64,000 nucleotides of DNA. Source: Pedobacter sp. KBS0701 (GTDB lineage: Bacteria > Bacteroidota > Bacteroidia > Sphingobacteriales > Sphingobacteriaceae). Where the stretch lies: positions 1,054,001-1,118,000 of the forward strand of contig NZ_CP042171.1 in the NCBI RefSeq assembly GCF_005938645.2. The letters run 5' to 3'. Numbering within the stretch: position 1 is the stretch's first letter; every line of letters starts with the position of its first letter. Below the pieces are notes generated by a model. That model saw nothing but the letters and a program-made list of their open reading frames with translations, had not been told where the DNA came from and ran no database searches. The position numbers were made by a program, and so were the translations under genes. Shown here in pieces: positions 34,216 to 42,194 of the stretch.

Positions 34216-35415
34216 TTACGCTTGTTCAGCCAATACTTTAGTTACTAAATCAGCAGCTTCTTTTAAAGCGATTGCTGAATAAACCTGTAAGCCAGACTCA
34301 TCGATTAATTTTTTAGCTTCTTCAGCATTTGTACCTTGTAAACGGCAGATAATTGGCACAGGGATATTACCGATTTCTTTATAAGCATCGATTACACCTT
34401 GAGCAACACGGTCGCAACGAACGATACCGCCGAAAATATTGATCAAAATTGCTTTAACGTTAGGGTCTTTCAAAATAATGTTGAAAGCCGCTTTAACCGT
34501 TTGCGCATTTGCAGTTCCACCAACATCTAAAAAGTTAGCAGGCTCACCACCAGCCAGTTTGATGATATCCATGGTAGCCATTGCTAAACCAGCACCGTTA
34601 ACCATACAACCTACGTTACCATCAAGGTTAACGAAGTTTAGGTTCGAGGCACTTGCTTCAACTTCCATTGGATCTTCTTCCGTAACGTCGCGCATTGCTG
34701 CATAATCAGGGTGACGGAATAATGCGTTTTCATCTAAATTCACTTTAGCATCAACAGCAATTACTTTATCATCAGAAGTTTTTAATACCGGGTTAATTTC
34801 GAACATTGAAGAATCGGTTGCTTCGTAAGCTTTGTATAAAGCAGTAACGAATTTTACCATTTCTTTGAAAGCGTTACCGCTAACACCTAAGTTGAAAGCA
34901 ATTTTACGTGCCTGGAAACCTTGTAAACCAACTTTAGGATCAATTTCTTCTTTAAAAATTAAGTGTGGCGTATGCTCTGCAACTTCTTCGATATCCATAC
35001 CACCTTCGGTGCTGTACATGATGATATTGCGACCTTTTGCACGATCTAACAATACAGAAATGTAGAATTCTTTGGTTTCAGAAGCACCTGGATAATAAAC
35101 ATCCTGAGCCACTAAAATTTTGTTCACTTTTTTACCTTCAGGACCGGTTTGAGGAGTAATCAACTGCATGCCGATAATGTCGGTTGCACGTTGTTTAACT
35201 TCATCAAGGTTTTTGGCTAATTTTACACCACCACCTTTACCGCGACCACCAGCGTGGATTTGCGCTTTAATTACAACCCAGTCAGAATTGTAATCTACTT
35301 TCAGTTGTTTAGCAGCCTCAACAGCTTGCTCAGGAGTATCGGCAACAATTCCTTCTTGAACGTTAACACCGAAACTTTTTAATATCTGTTTACCCTGGTA
35401 TTCGTGAATATTCAT
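34216..35415 (-). CDS. sucC: Succinyl-CoA synthetase beta subunit (ADP/GDP-forming)
   Basis: A 399-residue TCA-cycle enzyme subunit that with SucD converts succinyl-CoA to succinate with nucleotide phosphorylation. An ATP-grasp domain runs from [12 protein letters not shown] through [14 protein letters not shown] (nucleotide loop), FEINPVL and VDAKVNLD. The C-terminal CoA-ligase domain has [23 protein letters not shown] and [13 protein letters not shown]. The length is near the usual 388-400. SucD is not adjacent. A strong promoter with full -33 and -7 elements lies about 95 nt upstream and a good terminator downstream. Confidence 0.96.
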   Translation of the reverse strand: MNIHEYQGKQILKSFGVNVQEGIVADTPEQAVEAAKQLKVDYNSDWVVIKAQIHAGGRGKGGGVKLAKNLDEVKQRATDIIGMQLITPQTGPEGKKVNKILVAQDVYYPGASETKEFYISVLLDRAKGRNIIMYSTEGGMDIEEVAEHTPHLIFKEEIDPKVGLQGFQARKIAFNLGVSGNAFKEMVKFVTALYKAYEATDSSMFEINPVLKTSDDKVIAVDAKVNLDENALFRHPDYAAMRDVTEEDPMEVEASASNLNFVNLDGNVGCMVNGAGLAMATMDIIKLAGGEPANFLDVGGTANAQTVKAAFNIILKDPNVKAILINIFGGIVRCDRVAQGVIDAYKEIGNIPVPIICRLQGTNAEEAKKLIDESGLQVYSAIALKEAADLVTKVLAEQA

Positions 35416-35510
35416 CTGTTTATATTTTTGTCTTTATCTGTCAGATGGAGCCTATTACTATTGAAATAATTATTTTAATAGTATCGGGTTCATTTGCTAC
35501 AAAATTTGCC

Positions 35511-35541
35511 CAAAGCTACAATTTCAAACCCTTTAAACAAA
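35511..35541 (-). promoter_or_regulatory. Promoter of sucC
   Basis: On the minus strand TTTG (35541-35538), exactly 19 nt, then TAGCTTTG (35518-35511). This is the clearest full Bacteroidota promoter in the window. The predicted leader is roughly 90 nt. Confidence 0.8.
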
Positions 35542-35689
35542 TAGCAATTGCCGATTTTTTAAGAAAATGAACGTTTTATGTTAATCGGGAAATTAGTGCC
35601 GGTAATGTGCAGTAGTTTATGGTGTCCGGCTGATTTCGCAGAGATTTTTCATTTGAAAGTGAGGGCCTGGTTCTTCGTGGCGGCTAGTG

Positions 35690-35755
35690 GCCCTGCTTTT
35701 CGCTATAAGTCCTCACTACGCTCCGGGCTTATCGCTGCAATCAGGCTTAAAAACA
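35690..35755 (-). repeat. Dispersed element copy, minus strand
   Basis: Read on the minus strand: AGCCTGATTGCAGCGATAAG, then CCCGGAGCG, TGAGGACTTATAG, CGAAAAGCAGGGCC. It matches the element at 33915 closely. An open frame on the + strand across it (35578-35832) is composed of repeat and spacer sequence and is not called as a gene. Confidence 0.6.
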
Positions 35756-35841
35756 AAGTTGGTTCCTGTAAATGCAAAAAAGAATATTTCCTCTGCGCTA
35801 ATCATCTTGAATTTGCAGAAACAAATGGTTAATAGTGTTCT

Positions 35842-36150
35842 TTAACTTCCGGCAAACGGTGTTCCAAAGATACCAACCGCCAATTCTGCCCAGATGAGAA
35901 ATAGCGCCAGCAAAATGACAACAAGAGTTATTGTTCTTAACTTGCCGGTTTTTAAGTTTCTGATCACCAGTTCTATAGTCAAACACGTGCTGAGCAATAA
36001 AATTCCTGCGGTTACAAAATCAGATAGCGTCCAATTCACTTCATTTGTAAATTGCATAGCAACTAGTGGAATGGCCAATATGCATGCCATTACGCTTAAA
36101 AAGATGATCATTCTTAGTTTGCCTGAGCTAAGTGTTTCTTGATTTTTCAT
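35842..36150 (-). CDS. Small three-helix membrane protein
   Basis: A 102-residue protein with three membrane segments (about 13-33, 43-61, 71-94). The block VNWTLSDFVTAGILL resembles a conserved Bacteroidota small membrane protein family of unknown function as far as I recall. It is a single gene between sucC and the ferritin-like operon, with no recognised partner. The A/G-rich N terminus MKNQETLSSGK is soluble. Confidence 0.7.
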   Translation of the reverse strand: MKNQETLSSGKLRMIIFLSVMACILAIPLVAMQFTNEVNWTLSDFVTAGILLLSTCLTIELVIRNLKTGKLRTITLVVILLALFLIWAELAVGIFGTPFAGS

Positions 36151-36268
36151 GATTTTTATAATTGTAATATCTGATTTAAATCGTTAATAATTAAACCTTT
36201 GCTTCCCGGTGCGAAATTGCACCGGGAAAACTAAATCCAACAAAAGTTCAGCAAAGGCGAGAGGTTAA

Positions 36269-37042
36269 TTACAAAAGATTTTGATTTAATTCTTTAAATG
36301 AAAGTGTCAGTTGCTCTTCTTTTTCATAAAGGACAGATTTACCCGCAACCTTACCTAATTTATATTTCATCTTGTTGAAATAGCGATAAAAGTTAAGCTT
36401 ACCTGCTTTAAATAATGTTTTATGTGCCAGCCAAACCACTAAACTTGTACAGAGAAAGAAGCACGAATAGGCATGGTAAGCAATCCACTTTGAAACGGCA
36501 TTTTTTTGGCTGAAAATAATGTAGAGGCGTTCTCTTTGAAAAGTAATGTGAGTCGCCTCATCAATCAGGATATCGGTACAGATCTGTTTGAGCAATGTGC
36601 AGTTTGAGGCATCTTTAAGTGCCTGGTAAAATATTTGTGCAGCGCTTTCTACGGTAATTACAGCGATTGTCCAAAGCTCCATGTTGGTGTTGAAATACCT
36701 TATTTTCCTGAATAAGGTATCGCCCCAATCTTTCGTAATTCTCTGTTCTCCAATTAAATCGAGGTATTTACCTAAGTTGTTGCCATGTTTTTGCTCTTCT
36801 TTAATGAAAAGTTTAACAGCCTCCAGGTATTCTTCATCATTTATAGTTTTCGCATATTTTTTTGAAGCGTTGATCAAATGTTTGCCTTCTGACGTTTCAC
36901 CAAGCTGCCAGGCCTGCAGCGACTTTAGAATATTTTGTTTTTCTGAATCCAAAATTTCCGGTTTTAGTGTCCAATCTATCCTATTAATTTTGGTGTTATT
37001 TGAGAAATGATTCGTCCAATATGCTGAGATATGTATTTTCAT
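36269..37042 (-). CDS. Ferritin-like di-iron domain protein
   Basis: A 257-residue protein. The first 185 residues form a ferritin-like four-helix bundle with paired iron-ligand motifs EEQKHG (ExxH) near residue 82 and DEATHITF (ExxH) near residue 163, with Glu residues in NDEEYLEA and VESAAQIFYQ. The C-terminal part has a hydrophobic stretch (about 190-210) and a basic tail. Related proteins are annotated only as ferritin-like; an oxygenase or oxidase role is possible. The gene is the last in an operon with a DUF4173 membrane protein and a microprotein, 11 nt upstream. Confidence 0.8.
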   Translation of the reverse strand: MKIHISAYWTNHFSNNTKINRIDWTLKPEILDSEKQNILKSLQAWQLGETSEGKHLINASKKYAKTINDEEYLEAVKLFIKEEQKHGNNLGKYLDLIGEQRITKDWGDTLFRKIRYFNTNMELWTIAVITVESAAQIFYQALKDASNCTLLKQICTDILIDEATHITFQRERLYIIFSQKNAVSKWIAYHAYSCFFLCTSLVVWLAHKTLFKAGKLNFYRYFNKMKYKLGKVAGKSVLYEKEEQLTLSFKELNQNLL

Positions 37043-37053
37043 GATATTGCTGA

Positions 37054-37173
37054 TTAATTTTTATTCTTCGTCGGTTGTAGGCTGAAAATTTGGTGAACAG
37101 TACGGTTCAAAACGAACCACGCTAATGCCATTAATGCCGAAGCCATGGCCATTATTTTATATCTTCTATCCAT
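37054..37173 (-). CDS. 39-residue single-pass membrane microprotein
   Basis: An unlisted small frame that I translated by hand: it starts MDRRYKIMAMASALMALAWF and ends with Lys/Asn-rich residues. It has a basic N terminus, one hydrophobic helix (about residues 7-22) and a polar tail. It begins 7 nt after the stop of the DUF4173 gene and ends 11 nt before the ferritin-like gene, so it fills the gap exactly and is in the same operon. The ATG is preceded by an A-rich leader, as is common here. No homology is recognised. Its likely place is the inner membrane. Confidence 0.6.
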   Translation of the reverse strand: MDRRYKIMAMASALMALAWFVLNRTVHQIFSLQPTKNKN

Positions 37174-37180
37174 TTTGTTT

Positions 37181-38740
37181 TTATTTGTTCAAACCAAAAT
37201 ATTCTGCCGTATTCCAGTCCTGTAAATTCCACGATAACCAGCTCGATTTTTCGTAACGCGCTTTAAAGTAACCAATCCTTTGGTCTAATTTTCTCATCAG
37301 TACTTCTTCTGGTTGACCTACTTTGGCAACTTCCGAATCGTTATTAGTTGAAGGATGGATTTTTGAACGGTTTTTATCCAAAAATGGAAGTGTTTTTTCT
37401 GATAAGGAGGTTAAATAGTAAGGGTCGATAGAAACGACATCAACATGGTTTAGGTTATACTTCACAATTAAAACATCCCAGTTAATAAAGGTAAAAGTCA
37501 ACAACAGCGCAAACCAGATATTTCCATTTACCTTGAAAAGATAGAATATGGTTTTCTGTTTGGCTACTTTAAAATAAACCGTTGCCAGGCCAATGATACA
37601 AAGGGTGGCAAATACCAGTACGCCTATCCGTTTATGCGTTAAGCCATGAAATTCAATATAATAGCCATCACGGATAAATACTGATATGATCAGGATAAAA
37701 TTCTGAACCATCCAGGTATAGGCTAATAACCTTAATGTTCTGCTTTTGTGGTAAAAGTTTAAGTTCCCCCTAAAATAATAGAGAATTATTGCCATGGCCA
37801 TTACAATGCTGAAGATTAATGAATTTGTGCCCTGGTGTAATTCTCCCGAAAAATTGCCTGAAGGTTCATAGCCAAACCAAAGTGTAGTAATATCAATAGC
37901 ATTTAACATTAGCAACAACAGGTTAAGTGCGGCGAAAGAAATAATGCCTACGATGTATTCCGTTTTTAGTGCCATTTTTCGCGTTAACAGGTTGCCGGTA
38001 AACGTTTGTACAATATTGTACCATATTGTTTTCTGAGCTAAGCTTCTTCTGATCCGTACCAATTGCTCTTTACATTTCAGTTCTGCTTTCTCCAGGCTTT
38101 TATTAAAAAATGCCAGCAATAAACCACTGGTTAAAATCAGGCCAAAAAAGAAGTGCATAATGCGTCCGATACTTAAATCCTTGAAAAAGAAATGAAGCAT
38201 ATTTTCGAAGAAATTACCAATGCTGGTGAGCAGCGCCTCTGCATAATGAGCAAAAACATTGCTGGCTGCGGCATATAAGCAGGCAAAAATGGTTACAATG
38301 ATTACCGGGATAAAAATGTATTTGATTAAGGTGAAAACAGGCTTCAGTTTAAAATTACCGATGCTGATTTTACTTAAATTTTGAATTGCATTGAAAGGAA
38401 CGGTTACCATCTGTAAAATTGCTGCAAGAAAAGCAGTGAAAATTGTTCTGATCTGTTGATTATGACTAAAACCAATAAACAGTAAAAGACTGATGTAATA
38501 AGTTGCTACTGATAAATCGGAGTTGTTGATTACCACCAGCACTGCGGCCAGTAAATGTGCTAAGCCATAAATTTTAAATTTGGTGCTTTTTACTACGTCT
38601 GGGTTGATAAAAGTAATAATCAAAAGATAAATGCTATAGATGAGTAAATTAACAGCTAAGCGTTCTTTCCAAAAGAGAAAAGTAAATAACAGGCCGCCTA
38701 GTAGGACAGATAGCAGCAAGAGGTTGGATTTATTTTTCAT
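37181..38740 (-). CDS. DUF4173 domain polytopic membrane protein
   Basis: A 519-residue protein with about a dozen membrane segments and a soluble, charged C-terminal tail of about 90 residues. The block KTEYIVGIISFAALNLLLL and the later LRLLAYTWMVQNFILI and FHGLTHKRIGVLVF match the DUF4173 pattern (the 'TW..QN.......R...Y' and 'LT..R' features). DUF4173 genes in Bacteroidota are usually neighbours of a small winged-helix regulator, as here at 39092. The function is unknown. The C-terminal tail includes YFKARYEKSSWLSWNLQDWN, which is common in this family. Confidence 0.85.
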   Translation of the reverse strand: MKNKSNLLLLSVLLGGLLFTFLFWKERLAVNLLIYSIYLLIITFINPDVVKSTKFKIYGLAHLLAAVLVVINNSDLSVATYYISLLLFIGFSHNQQIRTIFTAFLAAILQMVTVPFNAIQNLSKISIGNFKLKPVFTLIKYIFIPVIIVTIFACLYAAASNVFAHYAEALLTSIGNFFENMLHFFFKDLSIGRIMHFFFGLILTSGLLLAFFNKSLEKAELKCKEQLVRIRRSLAQKTIWYNIVQTFTGNLLTRKMALKTEYIVGIISFAALNLLLLMLNAIDITTLWFGYEPSGNFSGELHQGTNSLIFSIVMAMAIILYYFRGNLNFYHKSRTLRLLAYTWMVQNFILIISVFIRDGYYIEFHGLTHKRIGVLVFATLCIIGLATVYFKVAKQKTIFYLFKVNGNIWFALLLTFTFINWDVLIVKYNLNHVDVVSIDPYYLTSLSEKTLPFLDKNRSKIHPSTNNDSEVAKVGQPEEVLMRKLDQRIGYFKARYEKSSWLSWNLQDWNTAEYFGLNK

Positions 38741-38741
38741 T

Positions 38742-39044
38742 TTACAATGTGATTGTGGTTATAATTAAAAAGTACATAATGGCAATAGGAATATTAATAA
38801 GTTGAAGTAATATGGTCGATATGGAGGATGTCCTGTTTGATGTGTAGAGGAAACATGAAATAATCAGGGCAAGCATTACAAATAGATTAATCAAAATGGC
38901 AATAGAAATGTATATCATGCCAAAAGAAATCAGAAATTGGGTCCTGAAAATACAAAAGCTAATAAATAGGGCAGTTCCCCCAATAAAAGAAACCAGTGTG
39001 GTTTTCTTTCCAATTTTAATAATTAAAAATTCTAGTGATTTCAT
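38742..39044 (-). CDS. Small membrane protein in DUF4173 operon
   Basis: A 100-residue protein with three hydrophobic segments (about 16-32, 34-62 and 78-99) and few polar residues. No family is recognised. It begins 47 nt after the regulator gene and ends 1 nt before the DUF4173 gene, which implies co-translation. Its role is unknown. Confidence 0.65.
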   Translation of the reverse strand: MKSLEFLIIKIGKKTTLVSFIGGTALFISFCIFRTQFLISFGMIYISIAILINLFVMLALIISCFLYTSNRTSSISTILLQLINIPIAIMYFLIITTITL

Positions 39045-39091
39045 TCTTTAAAAGTGCTTTGTATTTCAAAGTGTATGGTCAAAAAAAATAG

Positions 39092-39388
39092 TTATAGCTT
39101 TTTAATCATTTTTTCAAGTGCATCTAAATGTGCCTTAAAAGCTTGTTTGCCCAAAGCGGTAATGGAGTAGGTGGTGCTGGTTTTGCGACCAATAAAACCT
39201 TTGTGTACTTTAATAAAATCAGCCTGTTCCAAAGTATTCAGGTGGGAGGCCAGGTTGCCATCAGTCAGCTCAAGCATTTGTTTCAGGTCGTTAAAACCAA
39301 TTTCGTTGTTTACCACCAGGACAGACATGACGCCTAACCTGATCCGGCTATCGAATATTTTATTTAAATCTGCTATCGGGTTTTTCAT
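39092..39388 (-). CDS. Winged-helix transcriptional regulator (HTH_27 / ArsR-like)
   Basis: A 98-residue regulator: FDSRIRLGVMSVLVVNNEIG, then FNDLKQMLELTDGNLASHLN (recognition helix), LEQADFIKVHKGFIGRKT and a wing with STTYSITALGKQAF. This is the standard small winged-helix protein that accompanies DUF4173-type membrane operons in Bacteroidota. It has no metal-binding cysteines, so it is not a metal sensor of the ArsR type. It lies 2 nt after the upstream membrane protein gene and likely autoregulates this operon. Confidence 0.9.
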   Translation of the reverse strand: MKNPIADLNKIFDSRIRLGVMSVLVVNNEIGFNDLKQMLELTDGNLASHLNTLEQADFIKVHKGFIGRKTSTTYSITALGKQAFKAHLDALEKMIKKL

Positions 39389-39390
39389 CC

Positions 39391-40026
39391 TTACTGACCT
39401 CTCTCATATTTAAAATACATTAAAAGACCATAAACAATGTGTAGTATCCCAAAGCCAAAAGCCCAAAAAATTAACCCGTAACCCACGTAAAACATACATA
39501 TCAATCCAAGTATTACCTCGCAAAGTCCCAGGTAGCGAATGTCGCTATAAGTATATTTACTGGCATTAATAAGTGCTAAACCATAAAAAATTAAACAACT
39601 CGGGGCAATAATGGTATAGGTGTTAGGATGGTTAATCAATAAAGCAATAATGAACAAACCTCCTGCAACCAATGGAATAAATAAGTTAATTAAAAGTGAT
39701 TTAGAGGTCTTGTCCCAGATGGGAAGATTGTTTTTCTGACTTTTCCTGTAGGTAAATAGAAGGCCGCCGGCTAAGGCAATCACTAAAACAAAGATGCCCA
39801 GTTTTATCAGGTTAAACTCCAGGTCCATTTCTCCATCTATACCATAGCCATAACCCCGTTTATTAATGAATTTGTTAATTTCATCGTTTGCAAAATAAGC
39901 CCCGATTAAAGCAATCACGCCTGCAAAAACACCAGATAATCCGCTCAAAGAAATAAATCTTGATGATCTGTCCATTATCTGTCTGATATCTTTTAGGGTA
40001 TTCAATTGTTCTTCCGGACTATTCAT
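39391..40026 (-). CDS. Polytopic membrane protein heading the regulator operon
   Basis: A 211-residue protein with six membrane segments (about 28-45, 74-92, 110-126, 132-148, 155-175 and 180-202). It starts with the soluble helix MNSPEEQLNTLKDIRQIMD. Proteins beginning 'EEQLxxLxxIRxIMxRSSRFISLSGLSG' recur upstream of HTH_27 regulators in Bacteroidota; I recall this pattern but no function. Its gene is the first of a tight six-gene minus-strand operon and ends 2 nt before the regulator. The membrane protein may sequester or signal to that regulator. Confidence 0.78.
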   Translation of the reverse strand: MNSPEEQLNTLKDIRQIMDRSSRFISLSGLSGVFAGVIALIGAYFANDEINKFINKRGYGYGIDGEMDLEFNLIKLGIFVLVIALAGGLLFTYRKSQKNNLPIWDKTSKSLLINLFIPLVAGGLFIIALLINHPNTYTIIAPSCLIFYGLALINASKYTYSDIRYLGLCEVILGLICMFYVGYGLIFWAFGFGILHIVYGLLMYFKYERGQ

Positions 40027-40079
40027 TTTAAAAGTGCTTTGTTTTTCAAAGTTAAATAAGAAAATGATAATTGCAAATC

Positions 40080-40378
40080 TTTTTTATTTTTTATTGGTTA
40101 ATGTGAGGTTGGTAGTTGGTTAATGGCCAAAAAGTTCATGGTTAATAGTCTGAATATTCAAGAGATATATTTATTAATAATTATATGATAATCAATGAGT
40201 TATATGTGTAAAATTATTGCCGGTTTAAGCTAATCAACTATTAGGCGATTATTTATGAATCAATAAACGATAAAACTATTGCATCAGTAATCATGAACTA
40301 ATAAACCATCAACTATGAACCAATAACCATTGGCCAATGAACTATTGAACTAACAAACCATTTTGCTAAATTTGAACC
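40080..40378 (+). repeat. Word repeat AACTA(A/T)...AACCAT before lolD
   Basis: A 300-nt gene-free stretch dominated by degenerate words such as ATGAACTAATAAACCATCAA, CTATGAACCAATAACCATTG, and ATTGAACTAACAAACCATTT. It ends in the lolD start codon. The composition is unlike coding DNA and unlike the other spacers' words. Confidence 0.6.
40367..40374 (+). promoter_or_regulatory. TAAATTTG box 4 nt before lolD
   Basis: TAAATTTG fully matches TAnnTTTG and ends 4 nt before the ATG at 40379. Known spacing of this box to the start site would place +1 at or next to the A of the ATG, so lolD may be leaderless. ATTG stands in the -33 position. Confidence 0.5.
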
Positions 40379-41029
40379 ATGCTAAAAGCCACTGGAATAA
40401 GAAAATCGTACGGAAATCTACAAATTTTAAAAGGGGTAAATTTTGAAGTACAAAAAGGGGAGATTGTAAGTATTATTGGACCATCTGGTGCAGGTAAAAG
40501 TACTTTATTACATATTTTAGGAACATTAGATAAACCTGATGAAGGATTTGTAGAATTAAAAGGTACAGTTATAAATAAATTGAATGGCGATTTGTTGAGT
40601 ATTTTCCGAAATCAGAACATCGGTTTTGTATTTCAGTTTCACCATTTGTTGCCAGAATTTAGTGCCATTGAAAATATCTGCATTCCTGCATTTATTGCCA
40701 AAACCAATAAAAAACAGGCTGAAAATAGGGCGCTTGAGCTACTAGATCTGTTTGGGCTTAAAGATAGGGGGCAGCATAAGCCCAATCAGCTGTCTGGGGG
40801 TGAACAACAAAGGGTGGCCATTGCCAGAGCACTGATCAATAATCCTTCGATTATATTGGCAGATGAGCCTTCAGGGAATTTGGACTCCGAAAATGCAGCA
40901 GGATTACACCAGCTGTTTGTGACTTTGCGCGATAATTTCCAGCAAACATTTGTAATTGTTACGCACAACGAACACCTTGCAAAAACCAGCGACCGTGTAG
41001 TGAGCATGAAAGACGGTTTAATTGTCTAA
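40379..41029 (+). CDS. lolD: Lipoprotein-releasing ABC ATPase LolD
   Basis: A 216-residue ATPase with Walker [11 protein letters not shown]-loop [10 protein letters not shown], signature LSGGEQQR, Walker [17 protein letters not shown] and switch His in IVTHNE. The FQFHHLL motif and the 'LPEFSAIEN' stretch are typical of LolD, which with LolC/E-type permeases extracts lipoproteins from the inner membrane. No LolC/E gene is in view, and the closest FtsX-type permeases are 25 kb upstream. A generic FtsX-permease ATPase is the alternative. Confidence 0.88.
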   Translation: MLKATGIRKSYGNLQILKGVNFEVQKGEIVSIIGPSGAGKSTLLHILGTLDKPDEGFVELKGTVINKLNGDLLSIFRNQNIGFVFQFHHLLPEFSAIENICIPAFIAKTNKKQAENRALELLDLFGLKDRGQHKPNQLSGGEQQRVAIARALINNPSIILADEPSGNLDSENAAGLHQLFVTLRDNFQQTFVIVTHNEHLAKTSDRVVSMKDGLIV

Positions 41030-41102
41030 GGTCATGATCATTCCCTAATTCACTCACTTAATCACTCATTAATTACTAATTTACTCATTCAATCATTATA
41101 CC

Positions 41103-41582
41103 TTGAAAATACTGATAACAGGAGGGAACAATGCCAAAGCTTTGAAGCTGATGAAAGCATTCCCCAGCCATTTTGTGCTGTTGGCCGATTATGGTGATGT
41201 GCCGGCGATAGTTACTGAAAGCTATGCCTTTTCATCGCTGGGGCTGCTCAATAAAGATAGTATTGCTCATATGCTATTAAATTTTTGCATCACAGAAGCC
41301 ATAGATTGTATCATTCCTCTGCACGAGTATGAAGTTGTGCCTCTGGCTAAATCTGCAGTGCTTTTTGGGGAGTATGGAATCCAGGTGCTTTTGCCCGATG
41401 CTGATGTAATTGCTGACTATTTGACTACAGAAAAGGTTACTCGTCAAAATTTTGCCGTGTTTGTTCATGGCGAACGGATTTTTTCAACCGAAGAGCATTT
41501 TGTTCCTAAAAATGGATCTTCAAACCTGAATGGCGTTTTTAGCTATAACCATACTAATGACCTAAAACTTTTTACAATTTAA
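41103..41582 (+). CDS. Pre-ATP-grasp domain protein lacking the ATP-grasp part
   Basis: A 159-residue protein beginning KILITGGNNAKALKLMKAF, then VLLADYGDVP and IIPLHEYEVVPLAKSA, with VLLPDADVIADYLTTEKV. This is the Rossmann-like N-terminal domain of carbamoyl-phosphate-synthase or PylC-like ATP-grasp enzymes, where the final block marks the junction to the ATP-grasp fold. Here the protein ends soon after, so the catalytic nucleotide-binding domain is missing. The start codon is TTG; no ATG is in frame upstream. It sits 73 nt after lolD behind a word-repeat spacer and 1 nt before the HAD gene. It may be a truncated remnant or a partner of the HAD protein. Confidence 0.65.
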   Translation: MKILITGGNNAKALKLMKAFPSHFVLLADYGDVPAIVTESYAFSSLGLLNKDSIAHMLLNFCITEAIDCIIPLHEYEVVPLAKSAVLFGEYGIQVLLPDADVIADYLTTEKVTRQNFAVFVHGERIFSTEEHFVPKNGSSNLNGVFSYNHTNDLKLFTI

Positions 41583-41583
41583 T

Positions 41584-42192
41584 ATGGATGTATATCAATA
41601 TGTTACAGACAAACAAGCTGTCATTTTTGAGTTAGATAATGTACTTTTTCCTGAAAAAGACTATTTATTACAGGTTTATTACCTTTTTGCACAGTTTATA
41701 GAATATACGGAACAAAAAAATGCGCAGCCCATCATCAATTTTATGCAGGCTGAATATGAAAATAATGGAACGGATGTGCTTTTCGAAAAAACAGCTAAAC
41801 AATTTGGGATTGATGAAAAATATAAATACAATTTCGATCTCCTGCATTTAAATGCCCGTTTGCCACTTAAGTTGCTGCTCTTTAAAAATATGCTTGAGTT
41901 TATGCAGGAGTTGGTTGTAAACCGTAAACAGATCTTTATTGTAACGGCTGGTAATCCGGAACAACAACTTAATAAAATTAAGCAAACAGAGTGGAATGGG
42001 CTGGAGCAATATCTTACCGTATATTTTGTTAATGAACTTGGTCAATCTAAAGCAGAAATTTTTCAGAATATACTAAACAGCAATAATTTATCGCCTAACC
42101 AAGCGTTAGTTGTTGGTGCAAATAAATTTGATGAGCAACAATCTAAACTAATTAATTTGCCGTATATTGTGTCACTAGAAATTTACAAGTAA
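41584..42192 (+). CDS. HAD-superfamily protein with Asp-to-Glu nucleophile
   Basis: A 202-residue HAD-fold protein. Motif I reads AVIFELDNVLFPEKDY, so the nucleophile Asp is Glu16 while the general acid/base Asp18 remains. Motif II is IFIVTAGNP, motif III Lys is in GQSKAEIF, and motif IV reads VVGANKFDEQQS rather than GDSxxD. The cap region at about 20-95 is helical. Ordinary Bacteroidota relatives have FDLDNTLY at motif I. Two weakened motifs argue against normal phosphatase activity. The gene starts 1 nt after the pre-ATP-grasp gene and ends 2 nt before the S41 peptidase, so the three are co-translated. Confidence 0.8.
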   Translation: MDVYQYVTDKQAVIFELDNVLFPEKDYLLQVYYLFAQFIEYTEQKNAQPIINFMQAEYENNGTDVLFEKTAKQFGIDEKYKYNFDLLHLNARLPLKLLLFKNMLEFMQELVVNRKQIFIVTAGNPEQQLNKIKQTEWNGLEQYLTVYFVNELGQSKAEIFQNILNSNNLSPNQALVVGANKFDEQQSKLINLPYIVSLEIYK

Positions 42193-42194
42193 AT

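Noticed and set aside
35578..35832. 84-residue open frame on + strand
   Set aside because: It reads through the dispersed element at 35690, has no recognisable domain, and its composition matches spacer DNA rather than coding DNA.
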